Shown here: one piece after another, positions 1 through 12,827 of the stretch
How the letters are laid out: each line of letters opens with the position of its first letter
How positions within the stretch are numbered: position 1 is the stretch's first letter
Source of the DNA: Allium sativum
Taxonomy: Eukaryota > Streptophyta > Magnoliopsida > Asparagales > Amaryllidaceae
NCBI GenBank assembly: GCA_030737875.1
Contig: CM060926.1
Location: forward strand, 160,653,579-160,717,578
Length of the DNA stretch: 64,000 nucleotides
Direction: 5' to 3'
Position numbers and translations under genes: made by a program
Notes under the pieces: generated by a model
What the model was told of the DNA's origin: nothing
What the model saw: only the letters and a program-made list of their open reading frames with translations
Database searches by the model: none

Positions 1-452
1 ATTCATGTGTTGAATGGTATTCATATTTTGAAATAAATTGTTTGATAATAAAAATCATATTTTTATCTATATATAGAAACTATAGAAAACATTCATGTGT
101 TGAATTGATATTCATTCGTTGATTAGAAATTCATGTGTTGAATGGTATTCATATTTTGAAATAAATTGTTTGATAATAAAAATCACATTTTTATCTATAT
201 ATAGAAACTATAGAAAACATTCATGTGTTGAATTGATATTCATTCGTTGATTAGAAATTCATGTGTTGAATGGTATTAATATTTTGAAATAAATTGTTTG
301 ATAATAAAAAATCACATTTTTATCTATATATAGAAACTATAGAAAACATTCATGTGTTGAATTGATATTCATTCGTTGATTAGAAATTCATGTGTTGAAT
401 GGTATTCATATTTTGAAATAAATTGTTTGATAATAAAAATCACCTTTTATCG
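1..452. repeat. 128-bp tandem repeat array, about 3.5 copies
   Basis: Units begin ATTCATGTGTTGAATGG at 1, 129, 257 and 386, giving periods of 128, 128 and 129 bases (one extra A in the third unit). The fourth unit breaks off near 452. Further decayed half-units carrying AATAAAAATCACATTTTTAT continue to about 600. The core is an imperfect palindrome (ATAAAAATcacATTTTTAT) that also recurs in the related element at 56700-57000 and near 58970. The array sits in the interior region of the retroelement remnant. Confidence 0.9.
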
Positions 453-1161
453 ACTATATGAACTGTGTAAAATAATCTCGTTTTAAAAGAAATTGTTTTA
501 TGATAAAAATCCCATTTTTATCACCAACATGAACTATATAGAAAAATAGTGTTTTGAAATAAATTGTTTTACAATAAAAATCACATTTTTATTGTATGCA
601 CAAGTCGTTGAAATGTGAAGTGTTAAAAATAGCCACTTGTTCAAAATAAACATATATGAGTTGAAATATTCATTAATTAGCTAATGAAATGATTTGCACC
701 TATTTATGTAACATTAGAATGAATGGTGTTTTTAAACCAAATAGAAATCAAATACGAAGTTGAATAGAAAATGATAAATGATAAGAACTGTATATATATG
801 TACATGCATATTCATTGAACAGGTTATAGCAAAGGGGCTAGAGAAGAGGAATAAAATTTTGTGCCCGACAAATAGGTACACATTTACTGTTTTGTTTGGG
901 TGATGATTTTATGAGCCTGTTGGCTAGCCGCTTGGCTTTTTCTTTTTCTTTTTGAGATTAGAAGGACCGGGAAAGCTATTTGCAATTTCCCGATGCTCCC
1001 GGTGCAGGGGAGGTTATGGCGAAATTTTCCAAAATTTTAAGGTGTTAGTGAAAAATTTGAAGTGAAAACGATATTGAAATCATTGAATGAACTATATTTA
1101 TATAAATATATAAATATATAAATATATAAATATAAATAAAATTAAAACGAAACATGGCCGT

Positions 1162-1605
1162 GCAGTTCGTATTTTGAAACCGTGATTTCAAACAACTAGT
1201 ACGGGAAATCCGACCATTGGATTTTCCCGAAACCTCAACCGTCGGGTTCGCCTTGGAATAATCTTTCCAACGGCACCAACCTTGTAAAAATCCAACGGTT
1301 GGATTGTCTAGAATGTTTAATTCAAATCTGAAGAAAAACAGCGCCAGAAGCGATTATATTTATATATATATATATATAAATATAATTATATATTTAATCG
1401 AATAACGACGCTGCAGTTCGTATTTTGAAATCGAAATTTCAAACGATTGTACCGGGAGATCCGACCGTCGGATTTTCCCGAAACTGGAACCGTTGGATTC
1501 GTTTTAAAAAGACCTTTCTAATGATGTAAATTTTGCGAAGATCCAACGGTTAGATTTTCAGATATGTGTAAATCAAATCTGAAGAAAAATAGCGCCACGG
1601 CCGCC
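1162..1605 (+). repeat. 251-bp direct duplication inside the LTR remnant
   Basis: Two copies start with GCAGTTCGTATTTTGAAA at 1162 and 1413. Each contains an imperfect dyad (ATCCGACCGTCGGAT-like), an AACCGTTGGATT-like motif, and ATCCAACGGTTGGATT further on. The homologous LTR at 52122-58395 has a single copy, around 55275-55520, so the duplication is specific to this copy or subfamily. Confidence 0.7.
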
Positions 1606-3417
1606 TTATGGCCCGAAGCGTCGTTTTGAATAAATAGGCTATTTTAAAATAAATAAAAATAGCGATAAATCATTATAAAATATCATAAACGATATGGAAT
1701 GGAAATAAACTGAATTTGCTTGATTTATGTGGCTTTTGATGGTTGAATGTGTTTGGTGTGAAAATTACATTAAAGAACACAATTGGTGTTGTCAAATAAT
1801 TTAACCATTGAAATAAATCGATTTGAAATTCTAAATATACGTGAATTGTTTGAAAAGGCGGAGTTAATTCTCATTTCAAATGATTGACCGACAATTGAAA
1901 TTTGAAGATGAAGACGATGGTCGAAGACTGGAGATCTTCACCTCGTTTGGATGGTAACCGAGGTCCTGATTGGGAGGCATCCCGAAATATGGATAATGAG
2001 TGGTGATCGTCCAGACGTACGTGGTGATCGAAGGGTTTGTGAGGTATTTAGTGCCTCCGGTTTCGTTCAGACCCAGAACGGACTTGTAAATGGACTGTGT
2101 GTCCGACATTGGAATTTGTTCTGTGTGATTGATAGCCATCAGTTGCACGGTGTGAATTGCCTGTGTGGCATGCTAAGATGCAGTGATCAGGGCTTCTGTT
2201 GAAAAGCAAAGTCTTGTGGTGATGATCAAAGCACCGCCTGTGTGGCGTAGCTTTGTGTATAACGTAAATTCGCGAGCCTCACACCCCGGTATGAACCAGA
2301 AACGGGAGAAGGACCTCAGGGAGGGCATGCGTTTCTTCCTAGCTAGGGTGGTGTCAGTGACCTACCAGCCCTGACATTTATATACTTTTCACCTATGTGG
2401 TTGTTGCTGTTGCGAGGCGCCTCGGTTTGATCGGACGATCCGGGTCCGATGGAGTCATTCGTTGGCTCGTTTACGCCCCAAAGGGCGGGGAAACGTATTG
2501 TTCAGGCATAATAATCCACATCGGTGGACCGGCCCTGACGATCCAAGGGGCAGTTGCGGCTGTTCCTGAGGCTCGGGCTAGGCAGTCTCGAATTCGGTAA
2601 GGACTATCTTTTGCCTTGAATCAAGACAGAAATCCAATTTCCAAATACGACATCGTGCGGTTTTGATTGTATACCTATATATGGCGACATAGTGGTATGG
2701 GGCATTAATGCCGTCTATGATTGATAGTTATGATTTGAAATTGTTTTCAAAACATATTAACACTAGCAATAATATCAAATGCCTTTGTTTTATTTGTATC
2801 AATCATATTTTGGCCATTATAAGGTAAAACTCTATCCTCCGGTTTGCGTTGCATTGTGTGATGGGAACTGAGTCTTATAACGGCTTCATTTTTATAAAAA
2901 GCATAGCGATGTTTAAAAGAAAGATTTGTTTTAAAGCACTGGCAATCCAATGGAGTAAACCCGTTCCACGAAAGTGGCGTGGTCCTGTGATTAGCCAATT
3001 ATATATGTGTTGAATGGATTTCTCATACCAGTCCCATGACTGACTCGTAGTTTGTTTCACTCTCAAACTCGGGTGCCCCTTTTTCCACACGGGCAGCCTT
3101 GTATTCAGGTTTAGCTGGTTCTTTCTGGATAGCTGGAGCTGAAGATGGATTCTATCATTTATTTCCTTTTATGCTGTTCAGCTCCTATTGTACATATTTT
3201 GTTTATTTCCGCTGTAGACATTTATGTATAGCTGAACTGTATTTGTACTAAGTAAGATCCTGTATACTGTGTAACTCTGATGATTACTTTTATCCAGTAT
3301 ATTCTATTGTTCATTATCTGGTGTATTTATTTAATTTTGTTCTGCTATTATCTGTTTCTGTGTTATATTCCAAAGATAACCCTTGTTTCCGTCAGAACGG
3401 GATTTCGGGTCGTCTCA

Positions 3418-6133
3418 AATAAGTAATGTGAGGTCAATGCATTGAGGTCTTATGCAAGATTAGAACACAAGCTTCTGGACTGAAGCCAAAGCCTTCTTTT
3501 TTGTGTAGATTACTAACTCAAAAGCTTAAGATGATATCCTCCTCAAGGTATTAACTTGAAACACTTGGATGTTATATCAAATTAACCCTTTTTTCTCTTT
3601 AGGGTGAAACACCTCACTTTACTAAAAGAGGCGGATGTATGATTCATCGAGGTAATATGGCCTCAATGTAGAGATAGGAATTTGTAAGGTAGATGAAGTG
3701 GCATCGTTATTTGCTTCAGGAGAGGTGAAACACATTTTTGAATCCTTTGGAGTGATACACTTTTGAAGAAAGAATTTTTTTGTGATATTGTCATTGTTGA
3801 TGAACCAAAAAACTTAAAGAAGAGATGCACTCCTGCGAGTAGTGATGCCGCATTTTTAGCAATCACAGGTCAACGTAGTCTCCTTTCCAATTTGAAGGTG
3901 ATTCTCTTACCTTCAAGAAGAAACAAATATGTAGTAACTTCATCTACTATGAAGTGATGCAGCATCTTCGATTAAAGTGATATGGTTCTCATCTCATCGG
4001 ATGTGATACCGATGTGGTGTAAATGACGTAATTTATATTTCAAAATGTAGAGGGATGTGAGAATAATAAAGTTTGAAAATAAGGATATGTTCATAATTTT
4101 AATTCAAACAAAATCGAGTAGGTCAAAGATATCAAACTGGAAAGAAACGAACACAAAAATTGCAGATTTTTTTTTTGGTTTTTGCTATTATTCATTGAAA
4201 GAAATTCCTTTTCATTTTTTTTCAAAAAAACAAAAACGTTTGTGCATATTTGGTTTGAAAATAAAATTTTATGTTGTGTGTTTTCATCACACATTTTTTT
4301 AATAGATTAGAATGACAATGGGGGATGGAGTGAAGGGCGTGGAGGACGCAGACGACGTGAGGATTCAAGAAAGAGAAAGAGAAACGACGGAAAAAATTAT
4401 TTTTTTTTTATAACCATTTTTGGATTGATAATTATTGTAAATCTAATACATTTATTCATAGAAAAAACTAAAATTTAAAATTACAAACCAAATGGATTCA
4501 TGAATTTTGGAGAAAGTCAGATGAAAATTAACAAAAAACTAAAATAATATAGAAACATCCAATCCATAAATTGAATAATGGTGCACCTTTTGATCCTAAT
4601 GGTCAAAGAATCGTTAAAAGCGGATAAGTATCTAAAGGTCAAAGGATCATAAAAAAATGTTGGATAGAGCATAGAAGACATATGAGAACAAAGAAAATAA
4701 TAAATCAGTGTGGGGGTCGAAAAAAGTTCCTACATGTTAATGGTTCATTGTGCAATGACTAGGAACCCTTATACCTGATTCTTTCTCAGTTTGGTCAATA
4801 CGCTCCTTGGTAAGAATGGGTTTTACAATTCAACCCAAGGATCTATGGTGATCAAACCTACTTTTGGATTTGGTCCTTAAGGAGACCTACCTTCGATTTG
4901 ATGCTCATTTCAAGGACTGAATGCAATGGTTCAACCTACCATCCAAGGACCGCCTACTCTTAACTCCCTAAATTTTACCAAGGCCTTTATGAGGCTGAAT
5001 GAATGTGAAGAAGCTGCACCAAGTCATTGGAAACCGTTACAAATACCCATTAGATTCACCAAGTTTGACTTTTATGGGACATTTCTAATTAGAGATCCCT
5101 CACTAGTCCTATAGACTAGTGTGAACATCTGCTTGTCATGTGGATTACAACTTCATTTTTGGATAATCTAATAGACTATATATTTTTTATTAATTCACGC
5201 ACTGTTTCAAATCTAGAAAATATCGCCCGAGATCTTATTTTGGGTTCCTCCCGAAAAAAATAGCAAATCTCACTATAAATCTTCTTTTGAATATATCATT
5301 CGAAATATTGCAATATAAAATGATATATCGATCGAGGAGAGGTACTAGAATATCATCTGAGATCTTGGTTTTTCTGGTTAAAATTTAAATCGATGTTTGA
5401 ACAAGAAAAATAATCAAAAACTCAAATCTAGCCACAATAATCTCCTGATATTTAACATTTTGCATGCCAAATAACCATATCGTATGTTCATACATATTAC
5501 ACAATGCCTATGATTTTCATATTCATCCTTTTTTTACATGCATGTTACCTATGAAATAATGTATTTTATGTTCAACTTATGCTGAACTTTAATGTGTTGA
5601 ATCTTTTTTTTGTTTTATATCAAACAATAATTCATGCCCATGGATCATATGTTGTAAGCATAAATTTATTTACATTGTGTTATATTTCTATTTTAAGCAT
5701 ATTACAATTTAGAGTATGAGTGTTCTTTTGTAAATTAAGAATAATAAAGTGATTTTACAATTCAAGTTTAAGTTACTATGTTTACAATAGCATTCATAAA
5801 AATTATTATGAATGAATATGATGTACCCCGAGATTGTTCCGATTTGAACTTACAGACTTGAGATGGAAATTCGAGATGAACCACCGAGTTGGACTCATCT
5901 CATCCGAGATCTCCCCCAATATGAGATCAAGTCTTTAGACTCCCCGAGACGAAACGCGACCAATATCCGAGATTTAAAACCATGAACTCAAGTAAAACCA
6001 TTATTTTCAAGATATTTTACATTTCAATATTCATTATGCTCTGAATATCAAATTATTTAACCATAAAACATGTTTGTATGTCACTGGGCACGTCCGTACA
6101 ATTACATTTATTTACAATACAAAAGAAATGTAA
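3418..6133. other. Unassigned AT-rich intergenic DNA
   Basis: I see no gene or complete element here. Short open frames (for example at 3663-3957, 4057-4302 and 4926-5114) lack recognisable motifs, and the 4091-4302 frames are poly-Lys/Phe low complexity. Positions 5220-5960 contain several dispersed GAGATCT/CCGAGAT motifs, perhaps a decayed repeat. Nothing supports a promoter or RNA gene. Confidence 0.5.
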
Positions 6134-6540
6134 TCTATACTATACTATTAAAGATGAGTTGTTTTTCGATAGCTCTCAAGCCTCCTTCTATTTTTACAAG
6201 AACAATCTATAGGCACAACACATGTAATGTTTAATGAAACGTTTCCACCTCTTCCAAATCACATTTTCGCATCCCTTCCTTTCACGACCTCATCTTATTC
6301 TTTACTCTCCTTCTGCGCCCTTCGTCTTCGTTTTCCTCTGCCATCGCTTGCCTTCGTCCACACCCAACCGCTCGCTTAATTCCCACAATCTCAATAGCGA
6401 CTTTCCCCCGTTCGTACCTCCTGTAATATAAACCCTAGACATTCTCACTGCATCCTTTTGCTCCCTTTTCGTCTGTTTTCCCCATGGCCACTCCATGTAC
6501 AAGCCATACGCGGGCGTGTAGTTTCCTCTTTTGCATCTTC
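6134..6540 (+). mobile_element. Possible Helitron 5' end followed by gene-leader-like sequence
   Basis: The sequence TCTATACTATACTATTAAAG starts at 6134, directly after an A. This is the form expected for a plant Helitron 5' terminus (5'-TC, inserted between A and T). It is followed by a CT-rich stretch with ATAAACCCTAGA and an ATG context at 6484, resembling the 5' leader of a host gene, as often carried by Helitrons. I could not find a convincing 3' hairpin plus CTRR-T terminus before 7990, so the element may be truncated, or the resemblance may be chance. Confidence 0.4.
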
Positions 6541-6898
6541 TGAAATTTTTAAATCATGTCAGCTTCGGTCGTCTATTTGGGCTTCTAGTATATAATTTTG
6601 CGGGGCCTTCTGATAAGGCGTCTGAGAGCTATTTTTGTGCTTCATGATTTCATTACAAAAGTGTACTGATGTTAGTGTATATAAAACAAACAATATTGTA
6701 CTCTTCACTTCAGTCTTTAAGATTTCTTCCTATATTGCTTAGTACCAACCGAAGTATTAGATTTACAACTTGAACACAGAATAGTTTGTGTGTTGTTTGG
6801 TTTAATGTTCAAATTAACTTTACTTCATTCTACTGCTTTGCTTCAATCCTTCTAATTAAGTAGTAAACCATATGTTACCGTCATTGCAAATTTATTTT

Positions 6899-7265
6899 CC
6901 AGTATTTTCTCATATTGTTTTCTATATAGGTTAGGAAGAAGACAATTATGAGATTCATACAAGTCATTACAAACTGTAAATGGTAAGGCAATAATTTAAT
7001 AGTTTAGTTTCCCTACATGATTTATTTTCAGATATAACATTTTGCATTGTTGCAACTGAACGAATGTTTAAAACAAGGATTTTCCTGGTATTCTCTCACA
7101 TTGTTTCCTATTTAGGTTTTTAGAAGAAGGCAATTATGAGATTCATGCAAGTCATTTAAAACTATAAATTGTAAGGCAAGAATTTCATAGTTTAGTTTCT
7201 CCTACATGATAGTTTTTAGATATTTTATTTGACACTTTTGCAAATGAATTAATGTTTAAAACATG
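6899..7265 (+). repeat. Approximately 183-bp imperfect tandem duplication
   Basis: Two diverged copies each contain a TAGGTT box followed by an AGAAGRCAATTATGAGATTC block, then AAGTCATT, a TAGTTTAGTTTC block, a CCTACATGAT block and ATGTTTAAAAC. The first copy runs about 6899-7080 and the second about 7085-7265. It lies within the possible Helitron body. No coding function can be assigned. Confidence 0.65.
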
Positions 7266-7989
7266 AATATTGATTTTTATTTACCCATCTATGGGTGGCA
7301 TATAATGATTTGACATCTTTGACATGTTCACTGCATATTTTTGATGGCTAGGGGTTCATCTGTGTTAGCAAGTTGAAAACAGTTATCTACTTTTTAATAT
7401 CGTTCACATGTAATAGAAGCACTATGCATATTGCATCGTGTTGTATAGTAAATAAACACTTATATAAATAAACCTACATGGACTTCATTGTTAATTAGCT
7501 ATGGTCTTAGAAAATAACAATTTAATGCTTAAAAAATTATCTGCAAATAATAATTTGGCTATTGATAATACACACAAAAAGTAATAATTTATTTGAATAT
7601 CCAAGTCAACATAACAATTTTGTCTATTTTTTAGTGATTCGGCACGTGGTATCATTCTAGCCGTGGATAGAAATGTAGTTGGAGAACTTTGCCCATTTGA
7701 TAGAAAACTTCAAAATGAAACTTACCATAAGTATATGTTTTAATGTACATGAGTGTTTTTTTTTTTACATTTTGCAATGGAGCTTTCACGTTCAACCCAA
7801 ACAACTTTGAGGAAGATCTGTTGATAACCTTTGTTAGATGAAAGGCTTGATGTAGATTGTATATGTTGTACTTTAACTATATTTGGTTCATTATACCTTT
7901 TGTGGGTATCAAGTTTGGTTCCAATTGCCTTTTAACTTGGTTCAACATAGTTGATTGATTTAACTACTATATATAAATCAAAGCCATGG
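7266..7989 (+). other. Unassigned segment with one exon-like patch
   Basis: This stretch separates the tandem duplication from the LTR element that begins at 7990. The only coding-like patch is about 7635-7742 on the plus strand. It is an open frame of about 35 codons reading DSARGIILAVDRN followed by VVGELCPF, ending in TAA. It could be a captured exon, but I cannot match it to a protein family. The last bases, CATGG at 7985-7989, are the left target-site duplication of the following element. Confidence 0.3.
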
Positions 7990-10900
7990 TGTAATGTCCC
8001 GATTCTCAACGACTGTGTTTAATAATAAACATTTATTTATAAAAGAGTTAATTAAATTTGAAATTTAATCAAAATAATAGATAAGATTTAGTAACTTTAA
8101 TCTAAAACCTAGGTATGAATACATATGTGCAAAAGTGTACATATGAAAATAGTATTACTTATCGGATAGGATAACAAGTAAATATTTGTTTTTGTTGTAA
8201 TTAGAATTTGAATATGTATTACTTAAGAAAATTTAAATAACTTTTCAAATGTGAATCCTATGCATATGTTTAAAACATGATAAGTATATACACATATAAA
8301 ATATATGTTTAAATCAATACAACTTGCATATATGTGTATGATATTAAGTTAAAAACATAATTGTTATCCGAATTATAACTATAGGACAAAAATGTTGTGT
8401 ATATAAAAGACAATACAACCTGTAAGTAAGCCATATGCAATATAGAAACATGATTTCTTTTTAATCTGAATGGTCACTACAGGTTAGCTTTTACTGCGTA
8501 TACAAAACAACAAAAAAGAATTGAAACATTAATATAATTTAATTTTTGAAAAAAGGGCTGCAATTCTAATAAGCCGCAAATATGTATGTTGTTTCCTAAA
8601 CAAAGAAGTACAAATTTTAATGAGACGTGTTGCGTGTAATCTCTTTTCAGATTTTGCTAAACTAGCCTAAGTGCTGCAGTTAAAATATAAACAAACAGTA
8701 GTCTACTGTATATTTCAACAAAGCTAAACAAACATGTTTTGAAAACATTTCGGCTGCCTACATTAATTTGATTTGGCCTAAGAAAAGATGACATGTCTCT
8801 AGAAACTAAGCAATAGTACAAAGTAGGGTATATTCTTATAATTAGCATGTGAAACCAAATCAAACAAGGCTAAAGCTAAAGCCTAAATATGTTTTTCAAC
8901 GACTGTAGTGTAGATACACAACAAACATTTAATGAGGCTAAATATTTTAATACATAAATGTGCCTATGAATACAACATAACCCATTCACTTTTGACACAA
9001 AAACAATCGAACCAGTGAAGATAAAAAAAGCAGCTGATACTAAGAACAGGGGAAAGCTAAACCTATAAGTAAACTAATTTGTTTAATCTTTATTTTAGAA
9101 CTGCTATTTCCATTATGAGTTAATGTCAATGTTGTTTGTGTATAGGACTCTGTATAAATCATACTGCTAAAGTATCATGATCTGAAAACACATACCGAAA
9201 GATAAACTTGCCTGTAAACATTCCTTTACTTTCTGATTAACTCCTATGCAAATGATCGTATAGATTAGCAATGTGTATTTATAACTATACGAATATTCCT
9301 TTGGGTGGTTAGCTTATCCTTTTATGAAGTTAAGACCAGTCATGAACACCCCTGTTTTGCTAGAAAATAGTCATACAAAATTCTCACATTATATGTCTTT
9401 GAATGCAAGAGTGTATACTCTAAAGTGCTTCAGAGATATGGAAATGAATCACTGTAATGTACATTAATGTACGAAAGGAAAACTAGAGAAAGAAATATAC
9501 TGTCTGTTAACCAATATTATAACATGAAAATCAAATCTCTCAGAATCATGCTTTACATATATGGATGGAATCATAATACAAAACGATGATTTTTAGTGGT
9601 AATTTCGAGTTTTTTAACACTGTGATCGTCGAGAATTATTGGGATGATCGAAAAACCATATTCAAGCAAATTCTGGCGATCCCTTGGATCGAGTGTCGTG
9701 GCGCGAGGCATAGGAGAGCGTGGAGACCCAGTAATCATAGGAAAAATAGTAGATTATTTTTCCATTTCGTAGATTTTGCAAACGAGACAAAAAAGGGTTC
9801 ATTGGTTCTTTTTGAGGGTACGTGGTTCATCGGAGAACCGCACATCGACGGCGATGACTGGAGGTTGCGCACCAAGGGGGATCGACGCAGGGGGATGTCA
9901 CGGTGACATGGTATGAGTTGGACGAGGTTCTATTGAAAGAGGAAGGAATAGTCGAACGTTTCTTCGATGAAACCCATTCGTTAATGAAGAAACAAGACAG
10001 TGAAAACACTGTAGCATCTCTAGTGATCGGATCGGAGGATGGTGACAAAGTCAGGAGGTGATGGGCGACGTGTCTGGAGGATCACGAAGGTTGGATGGGG
10101 TCTCGATGGCCTGTACACGTGCACCATGTACGGGTGTAGGCATCAGCAAGAAGAAGAAGTGGTACTGGGCATGGCATGGAGTTTTCGTGGTGAACGGACG
10201 TGTGTGGCAAGTGGTACTTTGGTACTTTGGCAAAAGGAGTTGGCACTAGGCTGGAGCGTGTGATTTGGAGTGATCAGACAAGCGCGACACAGTTTTTAAC
10301 AAATATGGTACTTTGGCAACATGGTACTTGGCAAGGTGATTGGGCATAGGGTTTGCATGGTGATCCAGCGTGTGTGGCACGGGAATTTGAAGTGGGGAAG
10401 CTGGTACTTTGGCAAGCGGTACTGGGTATTCGGTAGTAGGCTGGAACATGGGTTTTGGAGTAGGGTTTTGCATGCGCAGCATGGTGATTTTGGGGTGGTA
10501 CTTTTGAAAAGGATTTTGGACGGGGTTTTAATTAAAACAAGTTTTAAAATAAATAGAAAACCAAATAAAAATAAAGGGGAAAAATAAAAATAAATTAATG
10601 GAGATTTTTAATTTAATAAGATCAAAAGAAATGAAATATCTCGGCAAGTGGACGGAAGGACATTAGCAGGGAAATCGAACACAGAAGCTTGGTTTAAGAG
10701 TTTTCGACAAGTTTAAAAATAGAACAAAAGGAGAGATAATTATAAATTAAGTTATTTATAATTATAAAAAAAATATTTTATAAGTATAATAAAGATATAA
10801 AATGTTGTATAAATATGCAGACATTTTAAAGTAAAATACCGTGTGCGACGCACTCATTTTAGTTGTTTGTTGTAAAAGACAGTCAAATATCTGGAATTTA

Positions 10901-12234
10901 AACAATACAGAAATATGTGATTCTGTTTGGTCAAAGCTTATAAATTAAAGAGTATATAAAGTGAAAAGTATATCTAATTTAGTCATTTTGAGTTGATAAT
11001 CATTTCCATTGAACAATGAATAGTAGAATTGTTTCTTAAGTATCGACTAAACATAAAAGACATTACGCTAATCATTTCGAAGAGTCCGAAATTAATATTC
11101 CACTTTGATTTGATTATACGTCACGGGTCAGTGATTATTGAAGATAATTGAAGACGGAGACATGCAAGGGCTATTTTGTTTACAGAATAGTGCCTTCTGT
11201 TTGTCCAATCCCAGGACAACTTGTATGGATGAATGTCTGACAGAGTATTCCTAATAGATCACATAAGACGATCATTTCAAGGTATTTCGTCTGGTGGCGG
11301 AGAAATTCGTTTCTCTTAGCTTTTATACCCGTATATTTTTGGAAAGATCAACTAAGTTTAACGATGTGGCATTCAAAGTGAATGGTGACCAGATGTGCTA
11401 GAAGATAAACGTAGACTCAAAGCCTCACAACCAGGAAAAGACAAAAACCGGGCAGGCAGCATGGCTAGGTGGGTCATTCCCAAGCATGGTGTATTACCAC
11501 TATCTAGAGAAATTCCTTTTTGTCTTTTCATCTATATTTCGCTGCTACAACATTCGGTAGCGGTTGTTGATCACAACCATGGGGTGGTAATATATTCGCT
11601 ACACTCAAGCTAAATAAGTGAGCGGTCATATGTGGCCGGGTTGCAAGACGTTCTTGTTGAACCCCAGCGTATCCCCTCTAGAATACACTGATCGACAGGT
11701 GGTCCCCTACCTTGTCTGTTGGAATCTAATCTCCAATAAGAGCCCGCGATTTTTGATTTTATATTATATATATATGGAGCGTGAGATGCAAGGGTTCCGC
11801 TAGATAGTTATTTATTTGATAAAAACTATTATAATATCAGAAGATTTTGATATCAAAAATGTTTTGGGTTATAGTAAGGTAAAAACCGTCCATGTTTTTG
11901 TGTGGGTTGGTCTTACTATTATCTTTTCTTTTGAAAGGTTTATGAACGTTAAATCAATATGTTCTCATAAGAGAATAACCCGTTTTGTGTTAAGAATTGA
12001 TCATTTGAACTATTTTAAAATTGTTTACCCACACCAGTCCTTGTTGCTTGCTGTGTGCTTGGTACGCATGATAGGAGGTTCTCGCTTCGCGTTTGGTGGA
12101 AAATGGGAGACTCTTACCCCTACATGTAGCGAAAATGTGGGTTGGTCGAGTCGAGAGGCTGGCCATAAAATAAAGTGCTGGGGTACCTCTGTAAGCCACG
12201 GTGGGAGGTTAGCCCGCTGTGTCGTGTCGTTACA
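7990..12234 (+). repeat. 5' LTR of giant-LTR element
   Basis: This 4245-bp LTR is colinear with the LTR at 12828-17255 from its TGTAATGTCCCG start to about 12028 (CACACCAGTCC). After that point its last ~200 bases are unrelated to the corresponding end of the other LTR. It carries internal repeats of a GGTACTTTGGCAA motif at about 10195-10420. Open frames at 10039-10263 and 10321-10587 also appear, shifted, in the partner LTR and have no protein-like conservation; I treat them as non-coding. Confidence 0.9.
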
Positions 12235-12236
12235 GT

Positions 12237-12248
12237 TGGTATCAGAGC
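12237..12248 (+). other. Primer-binding site, initiator-Met tRNA
   Basis: TGGTATCAGAGC lies two bases after the LTR end (TTACA, GT). It is the standard complement of the 3' end of plant initiator methionine tRNA, used to prime minus-strand synthesis in most plant LTR elements. Confidence 0.9.
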
Positions 12249-12814
12249 TTAAGGTTTACCGAATTCCTAGGCTCTGGGTGAATATTGAGAGAGCGTATTT
12301 GTAAATTTTAACTATAATATAAATTATAATATATATAGTTAGTATAGGTCAACTTAAGTTATCGACTTGAGTTACTTTTAAATTACCTCCCGATCTAGCA
12401 AAAGATTAGATAATAAAAATCCAAGTTATAAGTGAAAGAAGTCAAATGAAATAGGGTCAGACTCGGGATAAGTTAAATTACGAGAGTATCAAGGAGATTA
12501 ATATGAGAAATAAAGTGGAATAATATGAAGAATGAAATTTGAAGTATTAATTGGATTAAAATGAGTTTGCCACGACGCGGTAATTCGTAATTTAAGATTA
12601 AAACATAAATTCAATGTATGAGATTCATTCTGAATCAAGATTCTTTGAAACCTAAATCATATTTTGAGTACTAATTAATTAATTAATTAAGGGGTTTATC
12701 TAGAAGGTGTGATAGGCAATTACAAATGTATGATGATTATTTGTGTATGTATTTGACCATAGTTAAAACTGAAATCTACTCGTTATTCTTTTATTTCGGG
12801 GACGAAATTCTTTT

Positions 12815-12827
12815 AAGGGGGTTGGAT
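12815..12827 (+). other. Polypurine tract
   Basis: AAGGGGGTTGGAT directly abuts the TG start of the 3' LTR. It is preceded by TTTCGGGGACGAAATTC, the usual sequence just upstream of the polypurine tract in Tekay/Del chromoviruses. Confidence 0.85.

Larger units (their letters stand above)
1..3417 (+). mobile_element. Diverged remnant of giant-LTR retrotransposon (interior 3' part plus 3' LTR)
   Basis: This stretch is an inverted, diverged and partly deleted relative of the element at 52122-64000. Positions about 800-1040 match the reverse complement of its interior at 58560-58800, sharing a stretch ending in GGTGCAGGGGAGG. Positions 1150-1620 match the reverse complement of LTR block 55275-55520. 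Positions 1890-2640 match the reverse complement of 53050-53850. Positions 2990-3417 match the reverse complement of the LTR terminus at 52122-52510, ending GGGTCGTCTCA. The polypurine tract and the start of the 3' LTR expected after position 1040 are missing, so a deletion joins interior to mid-LTR. The left part lies outside the window. Short reading frames here are shadows of LTR sequence. The relationship is seen by eye; percent identity was not computed. Confidence 0.8.
12235..12827 (+). other. 593-bp non-coding interior of giant-LTR element
   Basis: It holds the primer site, a leader containing GGCTCTGGGTGAA, AT-rich spacer, and the 3' TTTCGGGGACGAAATTC-polypurine segment. No coding domain remains. 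The leader and the terminal segment look like the two outer ends of a Tekay/Del-type interior joined by loss of everything between. Confidence 0.85.

Noticed and set aside
10039..10587. Open frames in the 5' LTR (also 14876-15091, 15159-15368 in the 3' LTR)
   Set aside because: They fall in repetitive GGTACTTTGGCAA-type LTR sequence, shift frame between the two LTRs and have overlapping frames on the other strand.
11816..12304. 162-residue plus-strand open frame
   Set aside because: It spans the LTR end and the primer-binding site and has no protein motif, so it is a chance frame.
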